Counted from the stretch's first letter, positions 24,746-36,329 are shown. The stretch: 64,000 nt of DNA from Diphasiastrum complanatum (GCA_029204225.1 CM055097.1:66730941-66794940); one strand, 5' to 3'. The notes: generated by a model not told the origin, from the sequence alone. Program-made: numbers and translations.

Positions 24746-25743
24746 TGACCAACCTTTAATTTCTCTATTGCCCTTTAGAATATGTGGATCACACAACTGC
24801 TCTCTTCATGGCAAGAAAGAACGAAAGCCAATAACGTCAACCTCCACTAAACTCTTGAAATCAATGGCATTTACAAAAATCAATAAACCTTTGCTGTAAG
24901 TGTTATTGTGTACGAGAAGCATGAATCAACTGCAAAAACTCTCATACTTAGATTACATTCCTTCAATCATAAATACCTATGATATCAATTATCATAACTA
25001 AGAAGAAAGGCAATGATAATATATGATTCAGAACTCTATTGAATTGCTTGTCACAAAAAGGATAAAATGCTTGAAAGGCTTGAAATGCTACGATCTAAGC
25101 TCAAACTACAGCTTCAAAACACAAGGTTTTATCAAAGGGCTTTTTGATTTCTCTGTCACTTGTTAAAATCTGTGGATCACAAATCATCTCTTAGAATAAT
25201 ATTGTTCTAAATTGATGGTTTAAGATTTTGTGGGTGGACTCCCATTAGATTGCAAGCCTTCTTTGTTATGTTGGGTAATATCTTAGATGTAAACTTACAT
25301 ATTTTTTTGTTGTTTAAATAGATATGGAATTCTCATTTGAGATCTAAGACTTTGTCTAAGTTATTTTGTGTTGGTTTGCACTGATTCCGAGTCTATTTTC
25401 AGTAGTGCATTCAAAAAACAAACATTGCTTTTTAGTTAGCCTTCATCAAGATTGTGTCTATCTTTCACTTTTGGAAAATGAACGGAAATCCAATGTAATA
25501 CATTGTAGGGAAATCCAATTCAATACAAATGTGTGGAAGCTAATGTAAAGATATGTTTGAACTCTTGCATGTGACCCAAATTACTCTTAGGCACTAACAA
25601 AATGAGTAGGTATGGATGTAGCATTTCATTTGTGCTATATAGGGTCGTAAAACCATTATTAGGTCTAATGACCAGTCAAGAGATTCATTCTACACTACAC
25701 AACTTTTGTTGATTTGAGGAGCTTGCAACATAGGAGTGCAACA
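24746..25743. other. No supported gene; probable old LTR at the right edge
   Basis: Two diverged copies of a short segment (TTTCTCTATTGCC...TGTGGATCACA near 24758 and TTTCTCTGTCACTT...TGTGGATCACA near 25150) are present. The end GTGCAACA at 25736-25743 looks like an LTR end, because a primer-site-like sequence follows. The LTR start was not found. Confidence 0.35.
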
Positions 25744-25745
25744 AT

Positions 25746-25758
25746 TGGTATGAGAGCC
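25746..25758 (+). promoter_or_regulatory. Relic primer-binding site of an otherwise lost copia element
   Basis: TGGTATGAGAGCC differs at one position from the initiator-Met primer site TGGTATCAGAGCC and follows a CA-ending sequence by two bases. The interior that should follow is replaced by the truncated end of element B. Confidence 0.45.
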
Positions 25759-25841
25759 TCATTCTAAAAAGATAATAGCTCATTCTACATTTATGTTACT
25801 TTACCATTAGGTGGATAAGCAGTAGGGTAGATAAGCAGAAG

Positions 25842-26378
25842 CTAACTACATCCAATCAGAGAAAAAGAAAAAAACATATATCCTAGGGGCACAGTTAAGA
25901 AACTCAAGGTTCTTCTTGGAGTCCTTGGGTCTTGAGCTTGCTCCTCCACTTGACTTGACTCCAAAAAATCAATGAATTGAATAAGGTGTTGATCCAAAGG
26001 TGCTTCTTCAAGTTTACAAATCTTCCACTCTTGAAAGATCACATTTTCACCATTGACAAATTCTTTGGTTAAAAACAAGTAGATTCTACAATCTCTACTT
26101 GAAGAGCAAAACACTACCATTATTCCTATCATTGAAATATGGTAATCTTTGGTCCTTACATTGGAATGATCATGCACAAAGCATGTGGACACAAAGATTT
26201 CCAAAGCAAATGATGTTTTATCTTTTATGACTCTATTCAAACTATTACAAAAATAGCTATCCAATGAAATTGCTTTATCAACAACAATTGTAGATTTCAA
26301 CTTATGATTCCATTTCATTGTCTTGTCATACAAAGTAATAAACACCATGAATCTTATAGGTAAGAAACATGTCACCTC
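25842..26378 (-). pseudogene. Element B unknown coding region, distal half (cut off by element I)
   Basis: This open minus-strand segment starts at the insertion point of element I (EVTCFLPIRF) and runs 177 codons to a stop. It includes KTSFALEIFVS, NGENVIFQEWKICKLEE and EEQAQDPRTPRRT. It continues in the same sense the coding interrupted at 32369. Element C shows the uninterrupted join (GHGVTCFLSSR), confirming that the two halves were once adjacent. No known enzyme motif is visible. The 3' LTR of element B is missing below 25842. Confidence 0.6.
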
Positions 26379-27070
26379 TGTGAAAAATTGCCTACATTGG
26401 CAAATCTAGCCATGTAGAATATTGTACATTTTGTCAATATTGTTTGTTGGTTACTTCAATGGCCAAAGTGCCACTTGTACATACACACCTAAAGTAGGTT
26501 ACCACGAGTCAAGAGGAGTGGTTGTGTCTATTTGGTAGTGATTCCTACTTTGTAGGATCTAGACCATGATTTATGATGAGATTTGTACCTACCATGCACC
26601 TACCAAGCATGACTCTTGGATCTAGGCTAGGGTTTTCACATTAGGCCAAGAAAGTGGAGTCTACTTCCTTATTACATGCTAGATTTTTCACCTAACTTTG
26701 AAAAGGAAGTGTGTTTTACTATGTATTTTCATTCTCCATAGTGAGAAGATAGAAACTTTTTGGAGCCTCAAGGAGAAACTCGAGTTTCCTCTCATTGTAT
26801 GGTGATTACTCTATTTTTCCAATGAAACCCAGTTTTGGCACTTTGTAAACACTGTCTACAGGCCGTACTACAGCCTTATTTCCACACGTGTGGAGTTGGA
26901 TTATACTAATTGATCAATGCTTTGATTGTCTCTACTTGTTTCCTATCAAGCTGCTAAACTAGATCTTGTTTTTTGATGACTAGTTTCTGATAGATTGTTT
27001 AACAAGCATACAATCACCTTGTGGATCATTCAAAGATCCATTTATGGTCCTTAGTACTGTACTTTTCACA
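26379..27070 (+). repeat. Element I left LTR
   Basis: TGTG...CACA ends. It contains the perfect palindrome CCACACGTGTGG at 26882-26893, whose core CACGTG is a G-box, in a position suitable for promoter function. Confidence 0.92.
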
Positions 27071-27083
27071 TGGTATCAGAGCC
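27071..27083 (+). promoter_or_regulatory. Element I primer-binding site
   Basis: TGGTATCAGAGCC directly follows the LTR and matches the complement of the initiator-Met tRNA 3' end exactly. Confidence 0.92.
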
Positions 27084-27701
27084 AAGTACAAGGCCATTGA
27101 TCTGTGTTTGAATCTAATCCAGTTTTAGCAGGTTTTGGTGCAAAAAGCTAGTATTGGAAGGGCGAGCTGGTATCCAGGTTTTGGTGAGGGGATTTGATCC
27201 CAAACTTTTTCAGGATCAAAATCCGTACTGTTCACACGTGTGGGCATCTCTGAACCAGCATTTAATAACCCATATTCATTGGATCATAGAAAATTCATCT
27301 GGTGTCAGTTTGATGTAATTTTTGGTGCAAATCCTAGGACAAGCTACCAAGATCACTTGCCATTGATTAGTTTTGAATTTGTTTCATGAAAAGTAATTAA
27401 TCTAGGCTGATTTCTGACCTTCTTAAAGTGGAAACCAGGTCTTGAAAGTACATCAAAGTGAATGAGAGAGATAGAGTCAGTTTTTGTTCAAAAATAGCCA
27501 AGATTGGCAAGATTTGCTTGAGTGTAGTTTTCATCTCATCTTATCTTCATTCCAACTTGTGAGGGAGTGATAGAACTATGATTACAAATCCATTTGTTGG
27601 ATTAGAAGTCAACATTTGAGTGAAACACTGCAAGTTAGAAACCTTTGTGAGTTTCAAGTACAAACAAATCTATATCTTGTGTGTAGAATCTTGCTAGTAA
27701 G

Positions 27702-30700
27702 ATGGGATCAGTGGGAGCCTACCTTCTAGAAGCTAGTGAGAGGTTAAATTCTACCAATTATGCTATTTGGAAAATGAGGATGGAGTCACTAATGGTGCTC
27801 CAGGATCTTTATGAGTTTCTAATAGATGATGAAGATGAACCTCTAGGTGCACATGAATTAGTGAGATACAAGAAGAGGTCTAGGCTTGCACTTCACTGTA
27901 TTAAGATGAATGTAAGCAATGATCTTTTAAGGGAAGTATCATCATGTAAGAGTGCTAAAGAGGCTTGGGAATCTTTAAAATCTATCTATGAGTCTAGTAA
28001 CACTTCGAGGGTTCTCATGCTTAGGAATCAGATTCTACAAAGCATGAAGAGGAGTGATGAGAGTGCACAAGATTATGTGCTAAGAATCAAGTTTCTTAAT
28101 AGGGAGTTAGCTTCCATTGGAGAGAAGATTCAAGATAGTGAGCTTGTTCAGATTGTCCTAAATGGTCTAGGGAGTGGCTTTACAAATTTGGTCCAAAGCT
28201 TTGCAATCCAAGACACTTTGCCTACTATAGAAAAGCTACACAGTGTATTAGTAGCTGAAGAGTGTAGGATGTTGCATACCAATGCAAGAATGAATGCTAT
28301 TTCTCTGCAGGATGGTGATGAGAAAGCTAATTTCTCATTCAAAAGCAAGAAGAAGACCAATGACAAGAAGAAGCACTTCAAGGAGACCAAGGAGGAGGAT
28401 GAGGCTTCAAGCTCAAAGGGCAAGATCAAAGACAAGTCCAAGTACAAATATTTTTTCTGTGGAAAGAAAGGACATTTTGCATCAGAATGTCTCAAGAAGA
28501 AGAAGGCACAAGAGAGCAAACAAAGCAACATTGCACATCAGGAGGAAGAGGAGGATGAAGAGTCATCCTTGATGGTTTCCAACAAACCACCATCATCCAA
28601 GAGCAACACCAATGATTCTTGGTGGATTGATAGTGGGGCAAGTTCCCACATGACATATCAAAAGGACATATTCTCCACCTTACTTTCTTACAATGACTTA
28701 CATAGATCAATCTATACTGCAAGTAGTCAAGAATATAAGATAAGTGGAATAGGAACAATTCCCTTGTATGTGGGATCATCCAAAAGGATGAATCTAGATA
28801 ATGCTCTTTATGTTCCTAAGTTAACCAAGAATTTGCTTAGTGTTGGCCAGTTAATGGATAATGGCCTAGATGTACAATTTAAGCATGGACTTTATTCCAT
28901 CCTTAGAAATGATGAATGTATAGCCAAAGGCTTTAAGCAAGGTAGATTGTTTAAGCTTGATGCTAATATTGCAGTGGAGAGTGTTAACTTGGCAAAGGTG
29001 GAGCTATCAAAGGTGGAACTGTGGCACAAAAGGTTGGGCCACCCCAACTACAAAGCCATGGAATCTATGGCTACAAAGGAGCTTGCAGTTGGACTCCCCA
29101 AGCATTTGTCAAAGTGTGGGAAGAGATGTAAAGCATGCAGCCTCTCAAAGGCTCACAAACTACCCTTCTCAAGATCTACATCAAGATCAAACTCTCCTCT
29201 TGAACTCATCCATTCGGATGTTCATAGTTTTTCACATGAGTCTAATGGTGGTGCCAAGTACTATGTAATCTTCATTGATAGTTCTAGATTTTGTTAGATG
29301 TACCTCTTGTCTAGCAAATCAATGGTGTTTGATTCTTTTGTAAAGTTCAAGACTTTGGTAAGAAATCAACTTAGTACCAAGATTAAGGTATTAAGGAGTG
29401 ATAATGGAGGTGAATATATCTCCAATAAGTTGATTGACTTTTGTAGTTCTAATGGCATAAAGAGGGAGTTGTCATGTCCATACACCCCTCAACAAAATGG
29501 AGTGAGTGAGAGAAGAAATAGATCTCTTTGTGAGTGTGCTAAGGCCTTAAGGCTAGATGCTTCTCTATCCAAATCATTTTGGGGTGAAGCAATAACTTGT
29601 GCTAACTATTTGTGCAATAGATTGCCAAACCAAGCCATTGGAGGAATCACACCATTTGAAGCTCTATTTGGAGAGAAACCCAATCTCAAAGATCTCAAAG
29701 TTTTTGGATCCACTTGCTATGTACACCAATCCTTGGATAAGAGAAGGAAGGATGATGCAACATCCATCAAAGGCATCTTTGTGGGATATGGTGAGAATAG
29801 CAAAGGTTATAGAGTCTTCAATCCCATCACTAGCAAGGTGATAGTGAGTAGGGATGTTATTTTTGATGAAGGACATGCTTGTGATTTGGATGATAATGCT
29901 ACTAATCATCTTGATGCCAAGGATCATGCTAAGATGGAGGAGGAGCTTCCAAGTGAAGAAGAACTTGAGGATCCACCTCAAGATGCAAGAACTCCAAGAA
30001 CTCCAAGAAGATCTACAAGGGCAAGATCCGAGCCATTGAGGCTCACTTATGATGGTCAAGGTGATCAAAGGGAAGGCTCATCATCTTTCACATCTTACAC
30101 CTTTCTTACTTCAATGTTAGATGAGCCAACATGCTATGAAGATGCTTGTAAGTCTAAAAGTTGGATGGATGCTATGCAAGTTGAGTATGATGCTCTTATT
30201 GAGAATCATACTTGGGATCTTGTGGATCTTCCTCAAGAACCTCTTGATTGCAAGTGGGTGTTTAGATTGAAGTATAATCAAGATGGATCAATAAGCAAGC
30301 ATAAAGCTAGGCTTGTTGCCAAAGGTTTTTTACAAACCAAAGGCATTGACTATGATGAGACTTTTGCTCCTGTGGCTAAGCTTGTTACTATCAGGTTGAT
30401 CATTAGTCTTGCTACAACCTTCAATTGGGAGCTATTCCAACTTGACTTCACAAATGCATTCCTCAATGGTTATTTGGAAGAAGAGATCTACATGAGGCAA
30501 CCCGAGGGCTTCATCAAGGCAAAGCATGAAGGAAAGGTGTGTTTTTTGAAGAAGAGCCTTTATGGGCTTAAGCAAGCACCTAGAGCATGGTACTCTAGCC
30601 TAAACTCTTTTCTCATTTCCATCAATTTTGTAATGAGTGCCTATGATCCATCATTGTATATAGATTTTCATGATGGCATGATCATTATTCTTGTTTTGTA

Positions 30701-31790
30701 TGTAGATGACATTATCTTGAGTGGTAATGATCTAGGTGAAATTAGAGATGTAAAAATTGCTTTAGCAAAAGAGTTTAAGATGGTAGATCTCGGCCTATTG
30801 AGCTTCATTCTTGGAATAGAGGTTATTAGAGGATGTGATTTTAGCTTCATTTGTCAATCTAAATATGCTACATCCATCCTAGATAGATTTGGAATGAAGA
30901 ATTGTAAAGGCATTGAGACACCAATGGAGCAACATGTAAAAGCATCTATTGGTTGTGATGAAGCATCCTTTGAGGACATCACATTATATAGAAGGCTTAT
31001 TGGCTCCTTGATCTATTTAACTATAACTAGACCTGATCTTAGTTATAGTGTTGGAAAGTTAAGCCAATTCATGCAAAGTCCTCTAGTTTCACATTGGAAG
31101 ATGGCCAAAAGAGTTCTTAGATACATTTCATTCACTAAGAATTTTGGTATTTTGTATAGAGGAACTAATCTTGGCTTAAGAGCCTATAGTGACTCAGATT
31201 TTGCAAGTGACAAAGTGGATAGAAGATCAACAAGTGCCTTTGCCACCTTTCTATGTGATGGAGTAGTATCATGGCTTTCCAAAAAGCAAGATACCATCTC
31301 CCTATCTTCCACAGAATTTGAATACAAGGCCTTGACATCAACATGCAAGGAGGTCTTGTGGCTCAAAAGGCTATTGGTGGAGCTTCATGTCATGGAGGAG
31401 GAGATCCCTATCATCTATTCTGACAACCAATCAGCCCAATCACTTGCAACTAATCCTACATTCCATGCAAGGAGCAAACACATCGAAATTGCTCATCATT
31501 TCGTGAGGAAAAAAGTGCAAGTTAAAGAGATCAAGCTCCAACACGTGCCATCATCAAGTTGCTTGGCTGATTTGTTTACTAAACCTTTACTTAAAGATTC
31601 ATTTGTCAAGCTTAGATCTTCAATTGGAGTTATTGATAAAAGCATTGTGATCTCCAAGGCTAGATTTGAGGAGGAGTGTGAAAAATTGCCTACATTGGCA
31701 AATCTAGCCATGTACAATATTGTACATTTTGTCAATATTGTTTGTTGGTTACTTCAATGGCCAAAGTGCCACTTGTACATACACACGTAA
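27702..31790 (+). pseudogene. Element I gag-pol polyprotein with one in-frame stop
   Basis: A single frame of about 1360 codons is broken only by TAG at 29295-29297, where relatives have Trp (SRFCWMYLL type). Order: UBN2-type gag (residues 1-200); zinc knuckle at about 250-263 (YFFCGKKGHFASEC, first Cys changed to Tyr); protease WWIDSGASSHM at 307-317; GAG-pre-integrase WHKRLGHPN with CKACSLSKAH; integrase core with RSDNGGEY (29393-29416) and YTPQQNGVSER; RT with YVDD at 30699-30710; RNase H with AYSDSDFASD and the KHIEI region. It encodes capsid, protease, integrase and reverse transcriptase for copy-and-paste transposition. The frame runs 114 bases into the 3' LTR before stopping. Confidence 0.92.
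31668..31676 (+). promoter_or_regulatory. Element I polypurine tract
   Basis: GAGGAGGAG abuts the right LTR and lies inside the coding frame (Phe-Glu-Glu-Glu), so the tract is constrained both as plus-strand primer and as protein. Confidence 0.75.
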
Positions 31791-32367
31791 AGTAGGTCAC
31801 CACAAGTCAAGATGAGTGGTTGTGTCTATTTGGTAGTGATTCCTACTTTGTAGGATCTAAACCATGATTTATGATGAGATTTGTACCTACCATGCACCTA
31901 CCAAGCATGACTCTTAGATCTAGGCTAGGGTTTTCACATTAGGACAAGAAAGTGGAGTCTACTTCCTTATTACATGCTGGATTTTCACCTAACTTTGAAA
32001 AGGAAGTGTGTTTTACTATGTATTCCCATTCTCCATAGTGAGAAGATAGAAACTTTTTGTAGCCTCAAGGAGAAACTCGAGTTTCCTCTCATTGTATGGT
32101 GATTACTCTATTTTTCCAATGAAACCCAGCTTTGGCACTTTGTAAACACTGTCTACAGGCCGTACTATAGCCTTATTTCCACACGTGTGGAGTTGGATTA
32201 TACTAATTGATCAATGCTTTGATTGTCTCTACTTGTTTCCTATCAAGCTGCTAAACTAGATCTTGTTTTCTGATGACTAGTTTCTGATAGATTGTTTAAC
32301 AAGCATACAATCACCTTGTGGATCATTCAAAGATCCATTTATGGTCCTTAGTACTGTACTTTTCACA
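31677..32367 (+). repeat. Element I right LTR
   Basis: Same ends as the left LTR; CCACACGTGTGG at 32179-32190. The last 114 bases of the pol frame lie within it. Confidence 0.92.
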
Positions 32368-32368
32368 A

Positions 32369-32660
32369 ACCTCATGTCTACTAATACTTTCCAAAAAGTA
32401 TTCAAAGATAGTAGACTCTCCAATGCTCACCACCCTTGCAAGATGCACACTTGAATGGACAATTTGCATGCAATTTGATGACTCGGCCATTGTCATTGAG
32501 GACTCCCTTGGAACTCTCATGCTTTGAGGCTGGTCCTCAAGATCTTCCTCCTTTTGATGCTCCTCCTCAATGCAAGCAAGATCACACTTTGCCAAGATCT
32601 CCTCTTGAATGATCTCCTCCTTTGCCAAGCTCATTCTTTCATTCTTTGCCAACTTAAAAC
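32369..32660 (-). pseudogene. Element B hinge and unknown coding region, proximal half
   Basis: On the minus strand, coding passes from the end of gag-protease (GRLF, one-base shift) into KLAKNERMSLAKEE, then the hinge EEEHQKEEDLEDQPQ and the unknown region (SSNCMQIVHSSVHLARV, GESTIFEYFLESISRHEV), where element I interrupts it. GAG-pre-integrase, integrase, RT and RNase H are all absent. Element C has nearly the same protein (EEEHQRDEDFEDQPQ, SSNCMQIFHLSVHFARV), so this deletion and replacement was inherited by several copies. Confidence 0.65.
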
Positions 32661-33883
32661 AATCTTCCATGTTTAAAACCCTTTGCAATGCAAACATCAT
32701 TCTTCAAGATGAAGCAAACACCATGCTTAAAGTGGACATCCAAACCACTTTCTAAGAGTAGACCAACACTAAGCATATTCTTGGTGATTGATGGTACATA
32801 AAGGACATTTTCTAGATCCATGCATTTTGAGGATTCTAGACACAAAGAGATGGTACCAACACCATCTATCCTACACTCTTCATCATTTGCAGTAAAGACA
32901 AACTTTTTAGCAGCATTGAAAAACTCCTTTTGACAAGACTTGTGGGAGCTAGCCCCACTGTCGATCCACCAATTGTCTCTTGAATTGTTATTGCTTGTTG
33001 GTGAGGATGTAGATGACATCAAGAATACATCTACTTCATCCTCCTTCTCCTCCTTAGCAAGGTTTCCTTGTTTATCCTCCTCCACTTGTGCTCTTAGCCT
33101 CTTGTAGCATTCAGATGCATAATGCCCCCTCTTTCCACAAAAGAAGCATTTCTGCTTTGACTTGTCCTTTGAGCTTGATGCATCATCCTCTTCTTTGGCC
33201 TCCTTTGGATGCTTCTTCTTTCCATTGGTCTTCTTTTTGCCCTTGACTGAGAAATTGGCTTTCTCATCACCATCTTGCAAAGACAAGGAACTCATCCTAG
33301 ATTTTGCATGGAGCATCCTACACTCTTCAGCCACTAATACACTGTGAAGTTTTTCTATAGTTGGCAAAGTGTCTTGGATGGCAAAACTTTGGACCAAATT
33401 TGCAAAGTCATCTCCTAGACCATTAAGGACAATTTGTACAAGCTCTCCATCATGAATCTTCTCTCCAATGGAAGCCAACTCCCTATTTAGAGACTTGATT
33501 TTGAGTACATAATCCTGTGCACTCTCCTCACTTCTTCTCATGCTTTGCAAAATTTGATTTCTAAGCATAAGAACTCTAGAAGTGTTGCTAGACTCATAGA
33601 TTGATTTTAAAGACTCCCAAGCCTCTTTAGCACTAGTACAAGCTGACACTTCTCTCAACAAATCATTGCTCACATTCATCTTCACACAATGAAGTGCAAG
33701 CCTAGATCTCTTCTTGTATCTAGCTAACTCCTGTGCACCTAAAGGTTCATCTTCATCTTCAATCAAAAACTCATAAAGGTCTTGGAGCACCAAGAGTGAC
33801 TCCATCCTAACCTTCCAAATAGCATAATTTGTAGAATTCAACCTCTCACTAGCTTCTAGAAGGTATGCTCCAGCAGATCCCAT
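32654..33883 (-). CDS. Element B gag-protease (intact frame)
   Basis: An uninterrupted frame of about 409 codons from ATG at 33883 (MGSAGAYLLEASERL), chosen because it aligns with the start of the element I gag; an in-frame ATG 24 bases upstream also exists. Domains: UBN2-type gag (1-200), lysine-rich linker, complete zinc knuckle CFFCGKRGHYASEC, protease WWIDSGASSHK and MLSVGLLLESGLDV. It ends at GFKHGRLF, where the frame shifts into the hinge region. It would form capsid and process it, but the element carries no polymerase. Intactness of this frame, compared with the lost pol, suggests gag was kept longer. Confidence 0.8.
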   Translation of the reverse strand: MGSAGAYLLEASERLNSTNYAIWKVRMESLLVLQDLYEFLIEDEDEPLGAQELARYKKRSRLALHCVKMNVSNDLLREVSACTSAKEAWESLKSIYESSNTSRVLMLRNQILQSMRRSEESAQDYVLKIKSLNRELASIGEKIHDGELVQIVLNGLGDDFANLVQSFAIQDTLPTIEKLHSVLVAEECRMLHAKSRMSSLSLQDGDEKANFSVKGKKKTNGKKKHPKEAKEEDDASSSKDKSKQKCFFCGKRGHYASECYKRLRAQVEEDKQGNLAKEEKEDEVDVFLMSSTSSPTSNNNSRDNWWIDSGASSHKSCQKEFFNAAKKFVFTANDEECRIDGVGTISLCLESSKCMDLENVLYVPSITKNMLSVGLLLESGLDVHFKHGVCFILKNDVCIAKGFKHGRLF

Positions 33884-33929
33884 CTTACTAGTGACTTCTA
33901 CAAACAAGAAATAGATTTGATTGACTTGA

Positions 33930-34260
33930 AACTCACAAAGGTCTCACACTTGTAGTGTTTCACTAAAATTTGATTTCTAATCCAACAAATGGACTTATAA
34001 TCACAGTTCTATCACTCCCTCACAAAGTTGGAATGAAGATAAGATGAAGTGAAAAGTACTTTCAAACAAATCTTGCCAAGAAATGGATTTGATTGTCTCT
34101 AGAAACTCACTAAGGTCTCTCTCTCTTGTAGTGTTTCACTCAAATTAGATTTCTAATCCAACAAATGGACTTGTAATCTCAGTTCTAGCATTCCCTCACA
34201 AAGTTGGAATGAAGACAAGATGATGTGAAATCTACTTACAATCAAATCTTGCCAATTTTG
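33930..34260. repeat. Tandem duplication (about 165-bp unit) in the element B leader
   Basis: Two adjacent copies contain TTGTAGTGTTTCACT, ATTTCTAATCCAACAAATGG and CCCTCACAAAGTTGGAATGA in the same order with minor changes. The element I leader has a single copy (27547-27660, complementary orientation), so the duplication is specific to element B. Confidence 0.75.
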
Positions 34261-34680
34261 GCTATTTTTGGACAAAAAAATGACTTAATCTCTTTCACAC
34301 TTTTTGATGTACTTTCAAGACCTGTAAAACAAGTTTAGAGGACCTGATTTCAGCCTAGATTAATTAGATCTCATGACCCTAAGTCAAATCTAATCAATGG
34401 CACTCAATCTTGGTAGTTTATCCTAAGATTTCCACCAAAAATTACATCAAAAGCTCACAAATTGAATTTCTTTGGATCAAATAAATACCATGCATTAAAT
34501 GCAGGTTCAGAGGTGCCCACACATGTGAATATTACGGATTTGGACCCCTACCAAGTTTGGGATCAAATCTCCTCACCAAAATCAAGATTCTAGCTTGCCC
34601 TCTCAATACTAGTTTTTAGCACCAAAACTTGCTAAAAATGGATTTGCATTAGATCAATGGCTTATGCTCTTGTACTTGGA

Positions 34681-34690
34681 TATGATACCA
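34681..34690 (-). promoter_or_regulatory. Element B primer-binding site
   Basis: The complement reads TGGTATCATATCC next to the LTR end, an initiator-Met primer site with changes at its distal end. Confidence 0.75.
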
Positions 34691-35392
34691 TGTGAAAGTA
34701 CTGTACTTTAGGACCATAAATGGATCTACAAAAGATCCACAAGAGTGATTGGATGCTTCCTTAACAATCTATCAAAAAACTAGACACAAAAAAGTTGATC
34801 TAGATTGGGAATTTGACAAACAACAAGCATTAACAATCAAAAGCATTGATAAACATTGAAATCCGAGCCCACACGTGTGTACTATAGGCTGTAGTACGGC
34901 CTCCAACCTGAGAAACAAGTAGAAATTGATTTGGTTTCATTTGGATCACAAAAACTCAATGTACATAGTGAACTAGCTTGAGATTGCCAATGAGCTCCAA
35001 AATTTTTCCATCTTCTCACTATGGGAGCTTGGAATACATAGCAGATTCGACTTCCTTCTTGAAGTTAGGTGGATTTCCAGCATGTAATAAGGAAGTTAAC
35101 TCACCCTTCTTGCCCTAAAATGAAACCCTAGTCTATTTCCTAGAGTCATGCTTGGTAGATAGCTAGTTGGTCAAATTTTCACCTTAAATCTAGGATTTAG
35201 GTCCTATAAACTAGGAATCACTACCAAAATGACATGACCAATCCTATGGACTTGACCTAACCTACAGTAGGAGTGGGTTGCCATGTGGCATCTTGGCCTC
35301 ACATGTGTGGAATCCAGTTATGTACAAAATTTACATTATACTACATGGTTTTTGATCAAGCTAGATTTGCCAATTTTTGGCAATTCTTCACA
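34691..35392 (-). repeat. Element B 5' LTR
   Basis: 702 bp with TGTG...CACA ends; contains CACACGTGTG at 34870-34879. Confidence 0.8.
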
Positions 35393-35814
35393 AAAATTTT
35401 CTTTGTATTTTGGAGTGAAAGAGAAACAATTCATTTTTTCAAATTTGCAATTTCGGTTATTTTGAAATTTTTTTTTTCAGTCCTTTCATTTTGAATTTTC
35501 GACTATTTTCAAGCTAATGTTTTTTTGCCCTAACTCTACCTTTGCTTGCCCTAATTAACCCTCGCCCATTAGGTTAGTAAAAAAGAGAAGCGTTAAAAAA
35601 CAGAAATATACTATGCCCATTTTTCTTAACCCTAACTCTAATTCTTGAACTTAAAAAAAAAAAAACTCTTGCCCTAGACCTAACCTCTCTCCTTCCCTCT
35701 TTGCATGCTCTCTGTTTTTCCCCTACAGCCCCTTAGCGACCTGCCTCTCTATAGTCTTTCGTTCTATGGCCATCGCGACAAATGTAGATTGGAAAGCATT
35801 CAACTTCATTGTCT

Positions 35815-36329
35815 TGTGATATAAAGTACAAAATGTGAAGGATTTCAGATCATTCAAGATCCAATCCATGTCCCTGATCTTTGGTTACGATAAGGAGCAA
35901 GCCAAGAATCCTGCCAATGTAGAAAAATCAGCATCTACATACAAAATGAGATGCAAACTCTAAGAGATACTGATCAAACATGAACCAAAACATAAAATAT
36001 GATTGTTGTCAGTACAATTACAATACCCTACTGTATTTCACACACGTGGAACAAAAAATAGCAAAATATGAGCATTCTACACACAAGATTGCAAGATATC
36101 ATTAAGAGAGTGCACCAATGAGTAGTAGAACCCAAAGAGAACAATGTATAATGAGAAGAGAGAAGATGTGTCTCTCCATGAGTTACATCCTTTTATAACA
36201 GGTCCAAGCCCTATTTGGCCACTTGGCTTTCCCTCCAAAATGTAAACCCTACTATTTTTGGGTCTAGATTCAATGTACCCAAAGTTCAAATCTGAATCTC
36301 TCTCAAACTCGACTACCAACTTTCCCACA
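35815..36329 (-). repeat. Element C putative 3' LTR
   Basis: On the minus strand a segment begins TGTGGGAAAGTTGG and ends TATATCACA, giving TG...CA ends and 515 bp. It contains a TATA-like GTTATAAAAGG near 36195 and a CACACACGTGG motif near 36045. It lies 28 bases downstream of the element C coding stop, where a 3' LTR is expected. No second copy is in the window, so the call rests on position and ends. Confidence 0.4.

Larger units (their letters stand above)
26379..32367 (+). mobile_element. Element I: nearly intact Ty1/copia retrotransposon nested in element B
   Basis: LTRs of 692 bp (26379-27070) and 691 bp (31677-32367) start TGTGAAAAATTGCC and end TTTTCACA. By eye they differ at about 16 positions plus a small indel (roughly 97-98% identical). 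The target duplication is ACCTC (26374-26378 and 32369-32373, with one extra A on the right). The interior has primer site, gag-pol frame and polypurine tract in order. Only one nonsense codon breaks the polyprotein. This is the youngest-looking and most complete element in the window. It could once have supplied enzymes to the RT-less relatives A, B and C. Confidence 0.92.
32368..35392 (-). mobile_element. Element B: RT-less copia element, 5' part, minus strand
   Basis: From the 5' LTR (35392 down to 34691) through leader, gag-protease and hinge to the insertion point of element I. The rest continues at 26378-25842. The LTR starts (minus) TGTGAAGAATTGCC and ends CTTTCACA, related to but clearly diverged from the LTR of element I. 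The 3' LTR is lost, so target duplication cannot be checked. Confidence 0.75.

Noticed and set aside
25366-25548. 60-codon plus-strand frame
   Set aside because: Short, no motif, no conserved neighbour, and within relic LTR-like DNA.
28148-28531. 127-codon minus-strand frame inside element I gag
   Set aside because: Antisense shadow of the lysine-rich gag linker, and no independent homology.
35525-35700. CCCTAA-like phrases that could suggest interstitial telomere repeats
   Set aside because: Only isolated CCCTAA words without tandem order; the plant unit CCCTAAA is not repeated in register.
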